Positions 1 through 12,867 of a DNA stretch of 64,000 nucleotides are shown in pieces (position 1 is the first letter of the stretch; each line of letters opens with the position of its first letter). Below the pieces are notes generated by a model, which ran no database searches, was not told the origin of the DNA, and was given only the letters and a program-made list of their open reading frames with translations. The stretch is taken from assembly GCA_023159155.1 (NCBI GenBank), contig JAJNNX010000024.1, positions 434,001 through 498,000 of the forward strand, read 5' to 3'. This stretch comes from Ustulina deusta. Taxonomy: Eukaryota; Ascomycota; Sordariomycetes; Xylariales; Xylariaceae. The position numbers and the translations under genes are program-made.

Positions 1-1282
1 ATAAATCGACCTTTATAGTTTATATAGTTAAAAGCGCTAATAATTAATAGTTCTAATAATTTAGCTGCTAAAAAAGTGTAACGTTTAATTATTAAATAAA
101 TCTATAATATTTACTGAACTAAAATAACTAAGTTTACTAAATAAATATAAAAAACAGTCCATTTTAACTTTTAATTAATTTATATAAAAATAAGCTAAAT
201 AATCAACTAGTAATATAATAATTTACAAAAGCTTAGCGCTATTATATAATTAGCTTTTAAGTTTAAATATAAAAATAAATATATAATATTTATTAATATA
301 TTATAGATCTAGTTAAATAAATAGATATATAAGTAAAAAAAATTACTAACGTATATTTTAAAAAAAAATATTAAAAAAAAATATTTAAGCTTATTACTAA
401 CTTAAAAAAACATTTCTAATATATTTATTTAAACTAAACTATATTCTTTAAAACTATATACTTTAACACTATAATAAAAAATACCTTAAGCTACTAGACT
501 ATAGCTTTTAAGCTATACTAAAAAGCTTTAAATAGCTTATAGTAGCGCTTTTACTATTATTAAACCCAAAAATAAGCTAATTAATAACTTTAAAAAACCT
601 ACAAAGTTTAAAAACTCTAATAGTACTAATAATAATAATAATAATAACAATAGCAATAAAAGCAACAAGCTTACTTATTTAAAACTAATAAATAATAGCT
701 TAGTAGCAGCAATAATAATAGTAGTAGCAAAGACAAAAGCTTTTTTATTAGCAAAAAAAGCCTTAAATATATTTTTATTAAGCACCCTTATATTTATATA
801 TATACTAAAGCCAAAAAAAAAAACCTCTAAGATAAAAAACTATATGTTCTATTATAGCTATTATTAAAAAGCAAACTATTAATATATATTTTTAGAGCTT
901 AGGCTTAAAGAATAAATACTTAACTTAGCAACTAAATAAATCACTTACTAGCAAATAAAACATAATAAAAACGTTTAGTATACCTTTAAAAAAATATAAA
1001 AATAACTAGACTTACACTAAAAAAGTGCCTAGCATTATACTAGCAAAAAAAATAACAAACTAAAAAAATAATAAACTGTTTAAAATATTCTAACAAGATC
1101 TATTATATATAAAGCATATATATATACCGCTATATATTTAATCATAGTTACTTAAATACTATTAAAAGCTTTGCTAGCAAAAAAAAAATACTTTGAAAAA
1201 AGCTTACTACTCGCAATATATAAATATGTTTATAATATTGCTTGTAATTTATTATAGCTATTAAATACTATTAAAAGCTCTA
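1..1282. repeat. AT-rich RIP-like block ending in tandem repeat
   Basis: Almost pure A/T sequence with no usable open frame on either strand, which is the usual end state of repeats mutated by RIP. The last part (about 1,080-1,282) carries irregular tandem copies of a unit containing a core like taaatactattaaaagct, about 110 bp apart (near 1,150 and 1,258). The same unit resumes after 8,043, so this is the left half of a tandem repeat split by the LTR element at 1,283-8,042. No gene is seen. Confidence 0.7.
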
Positions 1283-1719
1283 TATAATAACTCTGCTATA
1301 TTAAATAAGCTAATATAGTAGTTTGTTATAATATTATAGTAATAAGGTTTATTTAATAAAAAGTTAAAGTTATAATATATCTAATGCTTATATTGCTTAG
1401 TATTTGTTAGAAAATAAACTCTTATACAAATAATTCTAAGAACTACTTATATACTTAAATTAAATAATAAAAAAAGAACTATGTGTTATAAAATATAATA
1501 AATATATTTATAATTTTATAGCTTTTTTTTTTTTTTTAATATTAGGTTTTGCTAATTAGACTTTGTTTTTTTTAGTTTACTTGCTTACTAGTAATTTAAT
1601 AATTTATTATATAATTTAAAACTTTTCATACTTTTTTTATTAGTTATATATTAAAAGCTTTTTTTTATGTTTTATATTTAATTTTTTTAATAAGTCCTTT
1701 GTACTATTAATTTGTAATA
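1283..1719 (-). repeat. 3' LTR of family-A copy 1
   Basis: This 437-bp copy aligns with 7,562-8,042 and with the LTRs of copy 2 (20,847-21,331 and 33,362-33,894 in reverse complement). It is shorter than the others because it has fewer copies of an internal sub-repeat containing gcttactagtaat. Read on the minus strand, the family LTR starts TGTTACGAAC-like and ends TTATTACA-like, with terminal TG/CA mostly converted to TA/TA. Confidence 0.75.
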
Positions 1720-4700
1720 TAATTTTTTTTTTTTTAGAATTATTATTTTTAATAATTTTTAATTAGTAAGTTTTTTTTTTTTCTTAAGTTCTTTGCTTTG
1801 CTTTTTTTTTAAGCTTTTTTTTATTAATTTTTAAAAATATCTAGTTTTATAAAAAAATCTAAATCTATTAAAACCAAGCAATATGTCATTTTAGCTTTTT
1901 TAATTAAATAAATTAAAAATAAAGTTATGTTTTATTTTTATTATTTTAGTTTTTTTTTTTTATAAAATAACAAATAGCATTTTTTATTATAAAAAATATA
2001 TTTATATTAGTTATTTTTATAATAGTTTTAGTGTTTTTATAAACTTTTTTAATTAAATTATATCTAAATATTAATGTTTTAAATAGAAAAAAAAGCTATT
2101 AAAATATGACTTTTTTATATTTAATAAGATTTAAATTATATTTGGCAAAATTTAAACAAAACTTTTTTTAAATTATTTTATTTTTATTTATAAAAATATT
2201 TTTTTTAAAAATAAAAAATCTAAATAATAAATTATAAACTTTAATTTTTTAATAAATTAAAAAAGTTAAATTAGTTGAAAAATAAAAATATTACAAAAAA
2301 AAATAAATTAAAGCTTTTTTTAGTTTTTTTTTTTTAAGTTAAATACAAATATATTTAATTTTTTTATTATTTCATTACTTAATTTTGCTTTTTTAAAATT
2401 AATTAGTTTAAGTATTAATAATAAAACTATATAAAAAGTTTTTTAATATTTTTTAAATATTTTTTAAGTTTTTATATATTTTTTATATATAAATATTTTT
2501 TTTGTTTAATTAAACATTTAAAGTTTTTTTTATTTTAATATAAATTTAATTTTTTTTTAATATTATATTTATTTTAGTTTAGTTTTATTTTAAGTTTTAT
2601 TTTTAATATTATATTTTTTAGTACTAATTTTAATAATAAAATATTAAATATTAAATATATTTTAATATTTTTTGCTTTGTTGTTTTATTTTAATATTATA
2701 TTTTAAAATATAAACTTTATTTTTTTTTTTAAATTAGCTCTAACAATTTATTTTTATTATAATAATACTTTATTTTATAACTTTTATTATAAGCTTATAA
2801 GTTTTTTAATTTATATATTTGTTTTAAGTATTATAATTTTTAAAATTATAGTTTTTTTATTATTTAAATTAAAACTATAGTTTATTTTAAATAAGAATAT
2901 TTTTATAAACTTATTATTTAAATTATTATAAATATATTTTGTTAATAATAATAATTTAACTTTGTTATTTTATTATTTATTAAAATAATATTAAAAATAT
3001 TGTTTAAATATTTAATTTAGTTTTTTTGTTTATTTATTTATTTATAAATAATAAACTATTAATATTTTATATTTAATATTTAAAGCTTTTATTAAAAATT
3101 GCTAAAATTTATATTTATTAAAAATATATTTCATAATTATATAAGCTAAATTTTTTTTTTAAAATTTGCTTTTTTATATTTTATTTTTATTGTTAGTTTT
3201 TTTAATTTAATTAATTTTATAATAAAATTAAATATAATAATTTTTTTTAAAATTTTAATAATATATAGTATTAATTATAATATCTATAGCTTTATTTTTA
3301 TAAGTTAGCTATTTATATTATTTTTCAACTTTTTAGATTTTTTTTATATTTTTAGATTAATTTTTATATTTATTTATTATAATTTATTTATATTATTATA
3401 AGTATTAATATTTAATTTTAGTTTTATTATAAAAATATTTAAGATTTCTTTTTGTTTTCTTTATAGTTGCTTTGTTAATTTAATATGTTTATTTTTATAT
3501 ATATATATTTTTTTAATATAAAAAATCTTAAAATTGAAGTAAAATAAAAACTTTGTTTATTTTATTTATTGCTTGTTTAATAATTTTATTATTATAAAAA
3601 TAATAAAATTTTTATAATCTAAATAATATTTTTATTTTTTAAATATTTATATTATAGTTATAAGTTTTTTATTTAATAAAAAATAATTTATTATAAGGTT
3701 TAAAAACTTTTTTAAAAAAAATATTACTAAATATAGTTTTTTATTTATATTATATTAATTTAGTTAATTATTTAGTATATTATTATATTTATTAATTTTA
3801 ATTTTAAATTTTTTATTTAAATTTAATAACTTTATTACTAGATTGTTTATTATTAATTTTTTTATTTTATTAAATATTTTTTGTTTTTTTTTTTGTTTAT
3901 TAAAACATTTAATTTTTTTTATTAGATTTATAAAAAATATCATAATTTTTTAAAAAAATTTTATAAGACTTTAAATATAATTTATAAATCTAATAAATAT
4001 TTTTATATTATTTATTAATTTAAATACTAGTTAATTTTTTATTATTAAAATCTTTTATTTTTAAATTTATATTTTTTCTAATATTATTATAAATTTAAAA
4101 ACAATTTATTTTTTATTCATAAAATTTGTTTTTTTTAAGTAGATTAATAACTTAATATTTTATAGTACTATAAATACTTTGTTAATATATTTAATAAATT
4201 CTTTAAATATTTTTAAATAAATTAAAATATTATTACAATATATTATAATAATTTAATTAATATATTTTTATAATATATTTATAATTTTTATTTAAAAATT
4301 TACTAATATATTAATAAAACTAAATAATATTATTAAATATTTAAATAGCTTATATAATATTTTAAAACATATTTTTTATTTATTTTTTAATATAATTTTA
4401 ATCTAATAATAAATATTTAATAAATCTAATATTATAAACTATTTTATTTTTTATAACTTATTTTTTAAGTTTTTAATTTTTAGTAAAAATTTTACAAACT
4501 TTTTTTTTAAGTTTATATTTTTATTATTAATATATAGTTTTTATTTAACTTTTCTATTTTTTTTTGTTTTTTTAGTATTTATAAAATTAATAATTTAATA
4601 AATAATATTAATAATTATATATTTTTTTTGCTAGATTTTATTATAAATATTTATTTAATTTTTTAAATTATTTTTTATTTATATAATATAATAAAAAATA

Positions 4701-7561
4701 TTTTAATTATTATTTTTTAATTAATAATATTTTATAGTTTTATTATTTATATTTTAGTAATTTTTTTTTTTTTTTTTAAATAAATTGCTAAATTTTTTAT
4801 ATTTATTTAATATTTTAATATTAAGCTTTAGCTCAAAATTTTTAATAAGTATATATATTATAATTTTTATTTTTTTCAATTTATTTAAGTTTTTTTTTTT
4901 TTTTTTTTAATAATTAAATCTTTTTTTAATATATTTCATTAAAATTAGTTTATATTTTAGTTTATTTTAAAATTACTTACTTATAACAAAAAAATTTTCA
5001 ATATTATATTATAATATAATATTTTTATAATATTAAGTTTAAGTTTTTTTTTATATTTTAAAACATTAAAAAGAATTTTATAGTTTTTTTTTAAATAATT
5101 TTATAATTATAAAAAATTAAACTTTTATTAATAATTATAAATAAATAAAGCTTATTTAAGCTTTAATATTTATAAATATTTTTAGTTTATATTTATAATA
5201 TTTTAAGTTTATTATACTATATATTAATATATTTATATTTATTATATATAATAATTTTTTACTAAATTAAATTAATTATTAATGTTTTATAATTATAATT
5301 TATTTTTTTATTATATATTATTTTATTAGTTTGTTTTTTTTAATAATTATTAACTATTATTTTTTAAATATTATTTTTTGCTTTTTTATTAATAATATAT
5401 ATAATAAATTGTTTTTAATATTTATACTTTTTTTATAATATAATATTAATATATATTATTAACATATTTTATTATTATTAAACTTTTTAATATATATTTT
5501 AAAAATTAATATAAATTTTATATAAATATAGCAAATTTTTAAGAGTTATAATATATTAGTACTAATTTTTTAATATTTTTTTTAAATATAGTTTATTTAA
5601 TACTATTTGTTTAATTTGTTTTAAAAACTATATATTTTTAATTTTATTTATTATATTAACATAATATTAATAAATTATATAATATATTTATAAAACTATA
5701 TTATATTTTTTATTTTTTTATAGTATTATTATAATAATAATTTTTTAAAATAAGTTTTACTATTGTTTTTAGATCTTTTAATATATTAGTTCTAGTTTTT
5801 ATTAAAATTATATTATTTAATCTTTATAGCTTATTTAAAAGATTTTTATATTTAATAATTTAGTATTATTTTTCATATAAAATAATCTATACTATTAAAC
5901 TTTTATTTTTTTTTTATTAATTTCTTTTTATTTTTAGTTTAATAATATTTTTTTAAATTAATTTAAATATTATATTATTTAATTATTTATTTATTAATTA
6001 GTAATTATATTTTTTATAAATATAGTTTTTAATTTATTTTAAATATTTCTTATTTTTTAGCTAATCTTTTATAATTTGGATATTTATTTTTATAATAAAT
6101 ATATTTTTTAGTTTCTGCTTTTTATAATTATATCATATTTAAATAATTTAAATAATATATATTCTTATTTAAGCATTTACTATTTTTATAATTATTATAA
6201 ACTAGATATATATTATAGTTGTTTTTTATATTATATAAATATTTATATTATTTTGTTTTTTTTTTATTTTTTACTAATAAAATAAGATAAATAAATTTTA
6301 TTATTTCTATATTAATATATATTAAAATATTTAATCTAATTATTTATATGCATTTTTATAATAAATCGTTTTAATAACTCTGCTATATTATTATACTATA
6401 TATATTTTTTTAAGTCTTTATAATATATATATTTTTATTATATAGTTTGTTAAAATCTTTTTATATATAAATAATTTAGATATATTTTTAGTAAACTTAA
6501 ATATATTAAATATTTTTTTATTTATAGTAATTATTATTCTTATTTTATAAAGCTTGCTAATTATTAAATATAAAAGTATTGTTTATATATTTTGTTTAAA
6601 ATATACTTATTATATTACAAAATAAACTTTATTATTTTTTGTTGCTTTTTTAACTATATTAAGCTAATTTATAGTATTACTATTATTATTATTTTAGTTT
6701 ATTTTATATTTTTATATTTTTTTTATAGCTTGTTATAGTTCTAAATATAATATTTTTTTTTAATTATAATTATAATATTTAACTTTGCTTTAGTTTTTAT
6801 TTTTATTGGTTATATTAAGTTCTATAAGTTTTACATAAGTTCTTATAGCTATAGATCTTTATATTTATTGCTTTTTAATATTTGTTAAATAGAACATGTT
6901 TTATTGTTTTTTTTATTATTATTATTTATAAAGTTAGTTATTAATCTTAATAGCTTAAGTAACATAATTTTTAAATTTATTTTGTTTTTTATTTTTATAT
7001 AACTTATTTTGAACTAACTTTTTTAGCCCGTTATAAAATATTATTATTAATATATTAATATTTAATTATAAAGTTTGTGCTAGAACTTTTTTAAATTTAG
7101 CTATATATTTATATGCTATTTTTTTTAATATATTATTATAAGTTTTTGTTTAGTTTAATATTCTTTTTTAAAGTTTTTATATATGTTTATTAATGCTATT
7201 TTAAACCTTAGGATATTTTTGAATATTATTTTTGTATTATTATTATAATTCAATTTTTTTTGTTTTGTATAATTTTTTATTATAAATTTAAATTATTTTA
7301 AAGCATTTTTAGTAAAATATTTTGCTACGTATAAACCTTTTTTTTTTTTAATAAAACTTTTGTTATAATATTAAATATATGTTTTAATTTATATTATAAA
7401 TCTTTTAAGTTAATTTTTTTTTTTTTTAAATTAAGTAATATATATTTATAGTTAATTAAATAACTATTATACTTGTTTTAGAGTTAATTTTTTAAAAGCT
7501 ATTTTATATTGTATAGTTAATTAGATCTCTTTAATATTAATTAAACAATAATTATTTAAAA

Positions 7562-8042
7562 TATAATAATTTTGCTATATTAAATAAGCTAATATAATAG
7601 TTTGCTATAATATTATAATAATAAAGTTTATTTAATAAAAAGTTAAAGTTATAATAAATTTAATATTTATATTGCTTAGTATTTATTAAAAAATAAACTT
7701 TTATATAAATAATTTTAAGAACTACTTATATATTTAGATTAAATAATAATAATAAAACTATTTGCTATAAAATATAACAAATATATTTATAACTTTATAG
7801 TTATTTTTTTTTTAATTTAATATTAGGTTTTATTAATTAGACTTTGTTTTTTTTGGTTTATTTGCGTACTAGTAATCCAGGCTTACGTTTTTATTAGTAA
7901 TCTAGGTTTATTTGCTTACTAGTAATCTATTATATAATTTAAAGCTTTTAATATTTTTTTATTAGTTGTGTACTAAAAGCCCTTTTTTGCGCTCCGCGCT
8001 TAGTTCTTTTAATAAGTCCTTTGTGCTATTAGTTCGTAATAT
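7562..8042 (-). repeat. 5' LTR of family-A copy 1
   Basis: This 481-bp partner of 1,283-1,719 is the less mutated of the two. It retains GC-containing patches such as gcgctccgcgc near 7,990 and a duplicated sub-repeat (gtaatccaggctta... then gtaatctaggttta). Bases next to it on the left (7,530-7,561) match bases 21,332-21,360 in reverse complement, so they are internal sequence at the 5' LTR junction. Confidence 0.75.
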
Positions 8043-8520
8043 TCTACTATATTAAAAAAAAAAGCCTTTATAAAACTTATTACTTGTAACACTAGAGTAT
8101 ATATAAAAGCTTATTTAAAAAAAAATACCTTTATAAAGCTTACTATATATAATACCTAAGCACGTTTTATAATACCGCTTTATAACTAATTATAGCTGCT
8201 AAATCTTAATAAAAGCTTTATTATAGCAAAGAAAAAGACGCCCCTTAAGAGCTCACCGTAACCTATCACGGCTACTAAATACCGTTTGAAAGCCCTGCAA
8301 TACCGCTTGCAACTAATCACAGCTGCTAAATCCTAATAGAGGCTCTGCTAGCGAAAAGAAAAAGGCCTCTATAGAACTTACTATATATAACGCACAAGTA
8401 TATCTTGCGATACTAACCGCTTGCAACTTATTACAGCTACTAAATACCAGTAAAAGCTCTATTATAACAAAAAAGGAAACGCCTCTTAAAAGCTTACCGC
8501 AACCCATAATAAGTATTAAC
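8043..8520. repeat. Irregular tandem repeat, right half
   Basis: Copies of a unit with the core gct(a/g)ctaaat followed by a run like aaaggcctct and accgcttgcaact occur at about 8,195, 8,271, 8,322 and 8,436, so spacing varies from about 50 to 130 bp. They are less mutated than the left half at 1,080-1,282. Joining the left flank of the LTR element to this right flank restores one repeat unit. The short frame on the minus strand here is repeat sequence, not a gene. Confidence 0.6.
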
Positions 8521-9700
8521 GTTTAGATTTACCACTACACACAACTAATAAGCTAGCCGCAAGCTAACAAGCTAACCGCAGCTATATATTCAAGCTTTAT
8601 ACCTACCAATTAAAGAATTGCGCTAAAAATAGCAATATAGATTAAAAATAGGAACAGCTATATTAGCAGACCTATAAACACCACTCTTAACTAATACAAG
8701 CGTATCAATACTAAATATAAAGATTATTATATAAAAACTTTATATATATAAAGACCCTTACACATATATATATCTATCTAATACGAGCCTATTAATATAT
8801 ATACCGAGATTACTACACTATACGCACCTGTACGCCTCTTTTAAATATAGTTATATAGCTAAAAAAAGCCACTCTAGTAGCTTTCCTTAAAAAGGTATGT
8901 CAGATTTAATAGTGGGCTAAATAGTAATAAAAGCCTTAGAATAGCTAGTAAGAAATGCCACTATAGAGGTAAGGGGATATACCCTTAGCTAATAGAACGT
9001 TTTAGTAGTTCCACACCTAATTATATAAGGGATATATATATAAAGGGTGTAAATACACTACACCAACAGACCTACAACAACAACAACAATAATAACACAC
9101 CTTCTGCGGGCAATACGTGGCGAGATCGCTAGTGCAAAATCCGACAGTTTTATCCTCCCATACTAGCATAGCCACCAAGTGGCTTGAGCATATGCTTACC
9201 CATGTGATCCACTCACACCACTTCAATAGTCGCATCGCCACTCCTCAAGCTGATCGGTCGGTGTATGTGTCTCAAAAGCGCACAGCCGGTCGCACCACGC
9301 CCGCGAGTCATCGCCCGAGTACGTAGGCTCATACAAGAACTGAGTCACGTAGTACAGTATTACCGTCCCATCGGAGGTGTCTAATATGCAGCACTGACCC
9401 TCAAACTGGGCTACCCCGTCATCACAATCAGAGTTGGGTGTCGCTCCCTCTGGACGTGGATCTGGCCGAGGAGCTGGAATCTTGGTCTTATCCATCATTG
9501 GTTGAGAGTAGAGGCGGTTAGACAAGAATGTGGCAATTGACACGACCTCGAACGCAGCTAGCCGATTCGACCGGTCGATACAGCAGTTGGACTTGTGTGG
9601 TCGCCTACATAGCACAGGCTATGGGAAGAATCTGTAATCGAACTACGTGATAAAAAACCTGAGTTTTAGAACTATGGTAATATACCAAGAGCTGTAATTT
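8521..9700. other. AT-rich to moderate-GC transition, no supported gene
   Basis: AT-richness falls off across 8,520-9,100. A simple caacaacaacaacaataataa run lies near 9,075. From 9,100 the composition is normal. A minus-strand open frame at 9,223-9,615 (130 codons, several Cys, ending ...EEWRCDY) could be the last exon or relic of a small gene, but I recognise no family and see no clear start or splice context, so I do not call a gene. Confidence 0.45.
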
Positions 9701-10429
9701 TTGTTTGCATTAGACGATAGGCCTAAGGGGCTCCTCAAGTCTATGTGTGTGCTGAACTTGTTTGCTGGCATCGGGGCGTGCATTCTTTTTTCTTTTTTCT
9801 AGCGGCTTGAAGGTTCTTTCACTATGTTGATCCACAACTTGTCGTTTCTCCTTCTTATTGCTAGCTCTAACGGCACTTTGACCCATGCCGGCGGAACCTC
9901 GATAATGTAGTGCAAGGTCGCCTGATTCAATTGAGTACCCATGCTTACCCATCATAAAAAAACAGGTGGTGTTAAAACCCTTGAGGCATTATGATACGGA
10001 CGACAAGTTGGTCATCTCCCTCTGCTCTCCCTTCGTTGCCACCATCACTAGTCTAGTTTTCACAGCTTTAATTCGTGTAGATCTTGAGGTTAATTACAGT
10101 AGAGTAACTTATGGTTTGATAGTTACTTTAACCTTTATAGTTGTCCCGTCTACTGGCTTGGGCGTCATTTTCCGAGTCTATAGCAACAAAGATTATATCA
10201 AAGCTGATAGATACTGTATGGTGATAGTGCTGAAATACTGCTTTAGTGTCAAGAGGCGCTAGAGCTGTAGATTTTGTTTTCATCAGATAGGTCATAGGTC
10301 ACAAAGAAAGAGCAAATTGGACTCATGCAATTCAACTCTGACTGGAATCGGTACTGCCCTTTATTTAGCATTTCGCTTACCTTCGTCTAAACCTGTTTTT
10401 ATACAGTCATATTTACGGGCCACAATAGC

Positions 10430-10979
10430 GATGTTGACTCACAATTCAAGACTTGCAACCCCGAATTCGATGCGGTGTCTTGCCGTTCGAATGGCCGCCA
10501 CCTACTTGAGGGATACTGTTAGCTACCCCTCAAAGCTACCGCTCAGGCATCGAATCATCTGCCGTATCCCCAAAGATATTTGGGCCGCACAGAATGATAA
10601 GTCTGTCCCTGAGGTATTCTTCACCCGTGGATACCTTGGCTGTGAAGCCGGTTCTAGATTAACCATACTGGCGGTACATGCGGGCGGGCGTAAACGTAGT
10701 GTTTCTTCGACAATAGCGTTGATATAGGCCATTCGTGGAAGGAGATGTTAACCCCTTTCCGTAAGGGTAGAACATATCGCCCTCGCATAACCGGATCAGG
10801 TCCACTAACTTCATCAAGTTCGCTACATACGGCTGAGTTGGTAAACAGCCCACTGCAGTATACCGGTGTTGGTGTTCTGCCTCGCGAAAAGGAGGCTGTG
10901 CACTTGGTCCAAGGTCTCTGATAGGAGCTGATTTGTTAATGATCCAGTATCCTGGAAACTGAGCGCGAGAATGCTCCAT
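10430..10979 (-). pseudogene. Cytochrome P450 relic (copy 1)
   Basis: Fragments of a fungal P450 are readable on the minus strand but in different frames. In order they are: an I-helix-like stretch NTGILQWAVYQLSR near 10,865; a K-helix with the ExxR motif (YINAIVEETLRLRPP) at about 10,690-10,730; then, after a frame change, the meander-type segment IFGDTADDSMPER near 10,550-10,580, followed directly by an in-frame stop where Trp is expected. No intact heme-binding Cys loop is seen downstream. The family would be a membrane-bound haem monooxygenase, plausibly a former tailoring oxidase of the polyketide cluster. It lies 1.9 kb from the O-methyltransferase. Frameshifts and stops make it non-functional. 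The N-terminal half was not recognised in 10,980-12,000. Confidence 0.72.
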
Positions 10980-11538
10980 GGCCTATTCCCTTCAGCTTTT
11001 TATTTGGCCTCCGCGTTCGTCTGCTGGATTTCCTATAACCCCTCCTTTTCAGCTATGATGATGGAAACTGTATCAAGAGCGCAAAATATTCTCATATTGC
11101 CACGTTAGAAGCAGCTACGAAAATCTCTACTACTTCACACTCTATACTCGCTTTATCTGTCTTATTCTGTTGGCTCACTTTACATTTTCTCGCAGTCTTA
11201 CAAGTTTGGGGGTTCTTCGCCCTAACTGCCCAGGCCACACCCCGAGAAGCCTACAGCGCTTACAGGCTTGTTAAGTTTTTTGGGAGGGCTAATACACTGC
11301 CTCGTTCTTGAACTTTGCCTACTCTGCTAAATTCTCGGTTATATATTTTGACTCGCCAGCCGGGCCGCTGACACCCACCGCTGATCCAACTGGAGTGCCC
11401 CAGTGGTCAACCTTGGTTTTCTCCCAGGAACACAACAAGATGTGACGGTTGGCGCAAGTAAAATATCTGCAATTTCCTAGGGCAAAAAGCTAACACGCGG
11501 ACAATTAAAATGCGTAGCGCATAAAAATATGTCCTTTT

Positions 11539-11564
11539 GGGGGGAGGGGGGGGGGGGGGGGGGG
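11539..11564. repeat. Poly-G tract
   Basis: A G run interrupted once by A at 11,545, with 19 consecutive G after it. A complementary-type run (20 C) occurs at 39,696-39,715. The length shown may be affected by sequencing error. Confidence 0.85.
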
Positions 11565-12498
11565 CTACACGCGGCCATCGCGGTAGTACGGTCTCATTAG
11601 GTAGCTAGCGTTCAGAATAGCGTATGGGCAAGCTTATGACAAAGAGAATGTGCATTTGGATTACGCGCATGATGAGTCTCTTGAGGCTATGTATGTGTAC
11701 GAACCTTGGAGGCTAGAGCGTCTCCGTGGAGGACAAACACGACCCCCACAACTTCATTTGTCACTTCAATTCCTCTAGTATAGATAGGTGGCGTGATATT
11801 ATTTCTGTAAGTTATGGTACTACTAGGGCGCAGATGCGAGGACCTTATGTCTTCTAAGTTTGATAATAGTAACATTTTCTTCTTTCTTAAAGCAAGGTCT
11901 GGTAGTATGTTGTAGGCCAATCTCCCAAGGCCAGAGCAATAAGAATCGAGCGTTAGAAAATGGCCTGGTGTCCCAATTGAGTATTCAGGGATCGCAGCAG
12001 CTTCAGACGTGACCGTCTCACAGGTGTTAGAAGTCTGCTGTGCTCCCCTAAAAATATCAATCTGGCTTTCTCTCTTTAGTCGGTGTACTGGGTGGCATTA
12101 GCCTCTAAGGTGGTGATGGTACCACCAGTTAGCTCCTCATCCACACTCTAGTCAGTGGCCAGTTTAGTTCTAGCTATGCGAATGATGGTGTGCTCCGAGT
12201 TACTTGACGGTTGGTTAACGAATATAACTGGCTACACCTGACTGGGAAAGAACACAACAGTTTCGTTCAACCCACACCTGGGGCCCCGGTAGAATTTTTA
12301 AATAAATAAATAAATAAAAAAAGGAACAAAGTTTCGCCCGAGAGTTGATGACGAGTAAGCATAATACATGACGATTCTCCTCAAGTCGTCTTTCCGTACC
12401 ATACTACCGAGATTGTATAACGATATTGTGATACAGTGATGGGATCGGCGATATTACTCACTCAATACAGCTTGCTGAAGTGAGAGGTGCGGGCATCC

Positions 12499-12509
12499 TC
12501 GAAATGCGG
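12499..12509 (+). promoter_or_regulatory. Candidate AflR-type site (TCGN5CGG)
   Basis: TCGAAATGCGG fits TCGN5CGR, the consensus known for AflR-family Zn2Cys6 factors. It lies about 360 bp upstream of the methyltransferase start. The window encodes such a factor at 44,251-45,450. A match this short can occur by chance, so this is a weak call. Confidence 0.3.
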
Positions 12510-12744
12510 CCGCCTCATGAACCAATGACATTCGGCACCGTCGGCATAACTATTCAAGTGCCCGAGCCCGTAATACGTGGTTACACACTCTCCGGTATAA
12601 TGATCTTCAGTCAGCAGGCTTCCACTGATTGAATCGGGGTTTGGTGTTGTAATGCTGATTAATGAGGGATTGGAATATATAACAATGTATCAGAGCAATA
12701 ATTACTTGACATTGTTTTTAATAGCTCCTTACTCCCATGACACC

Positions 12745-12755
12745 TCGCTCCTCGG
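12745..12755 (+). promoter_or_regulatory. Candidate AflR-type site (TCGN5CGG)
   Basis: TCGCTCCTCGG fits TCGN5CGR and lies about 113 bp upstream of the methyltransferase ATG, a usual distance for pathway-specific sites. It is the second such match in 250 bp, which makes control by the AflR-like factor plausible but unproven. Confidence 0.35.
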
Positions 12756-12867
12756 TGCCTATGATCCAAGACTAAATTATTCTCTCCTCATACGAAGGTG
12801 TGAAGCACTGGACTGAACTTCATATTTCATACTATCCGCTCATCGTCTTCAAACCTCCCCATTCACT

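Larger units (their letters stand above)
1283..8042 (-). mobile_element. RIP-degraded LTR retrotransposon (family A, copy 1)
   Basis: Two direct repeats flank this block: 1,283-1,719 and 7,562-8,042. Both begin tataata(a/t) and end gtaata on the plus strand. The 5 bases outside them are ctcta (1,278-1,282) and ttcta (8,043-8,047), a target-site duplication with one C-to-T change. The interior is T-rich on the plus strand and matches family-A copy 2 (20,847-33,894) in reverse complement, for example 6,080-7,320 against the 21,600-22,150 and 28,520-28,760 segments. Copy 2 carries a gag zinc-knuckle relic on the plus strand, so copy 1 lies on the minus strand with its 5' LTR on the right. No frame survives. 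Superfamily is uncertain; a degraded integrase-like stretch in copy 2 hints at Ty3/gypsy, weakly. Confidence 0.82.
10980..12867. other. Gene-free interval upstream of the methyltransferase
   Basis: No supported coding sequence. It contains a poly-G tract (11,539-11,564), a short A/T run with aaat repeats near 12,300, and two TCGN5CGG motifs at 12,499 and 12,745. The 5' part may hold unrecognisable remains of the P450 at 10,430-10,979. Confidence 0.5.

Noticed and set aside
1..8042. A/T-only block as mitochondrial or plastid DNA
   Set aside because: There are no mitochondrial genes, rRNA or tRNA. Paired LTRs and target duplications explain it. A centromeric location cannot be excluded.
8313..8507. 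64-codon frame on the minus strand
   Set aside because: It spans two copies of the tandem repeat and has internal repeat sequence at the protein level (FSSCNKL / FSSCD).
9710..9955. 81-codon basic minus-strand frame starting with two ATG codons
   Set aside because: No motif, no neighbour support and low-complexity basic content. Could be real but not supportable.
9966..10262. 98-codon plus-strand frame with hydrophobic segments
   Set aside because: No ATG context, no recognisable family, and it abuts the P450 relic on the other strand. Likely chance.
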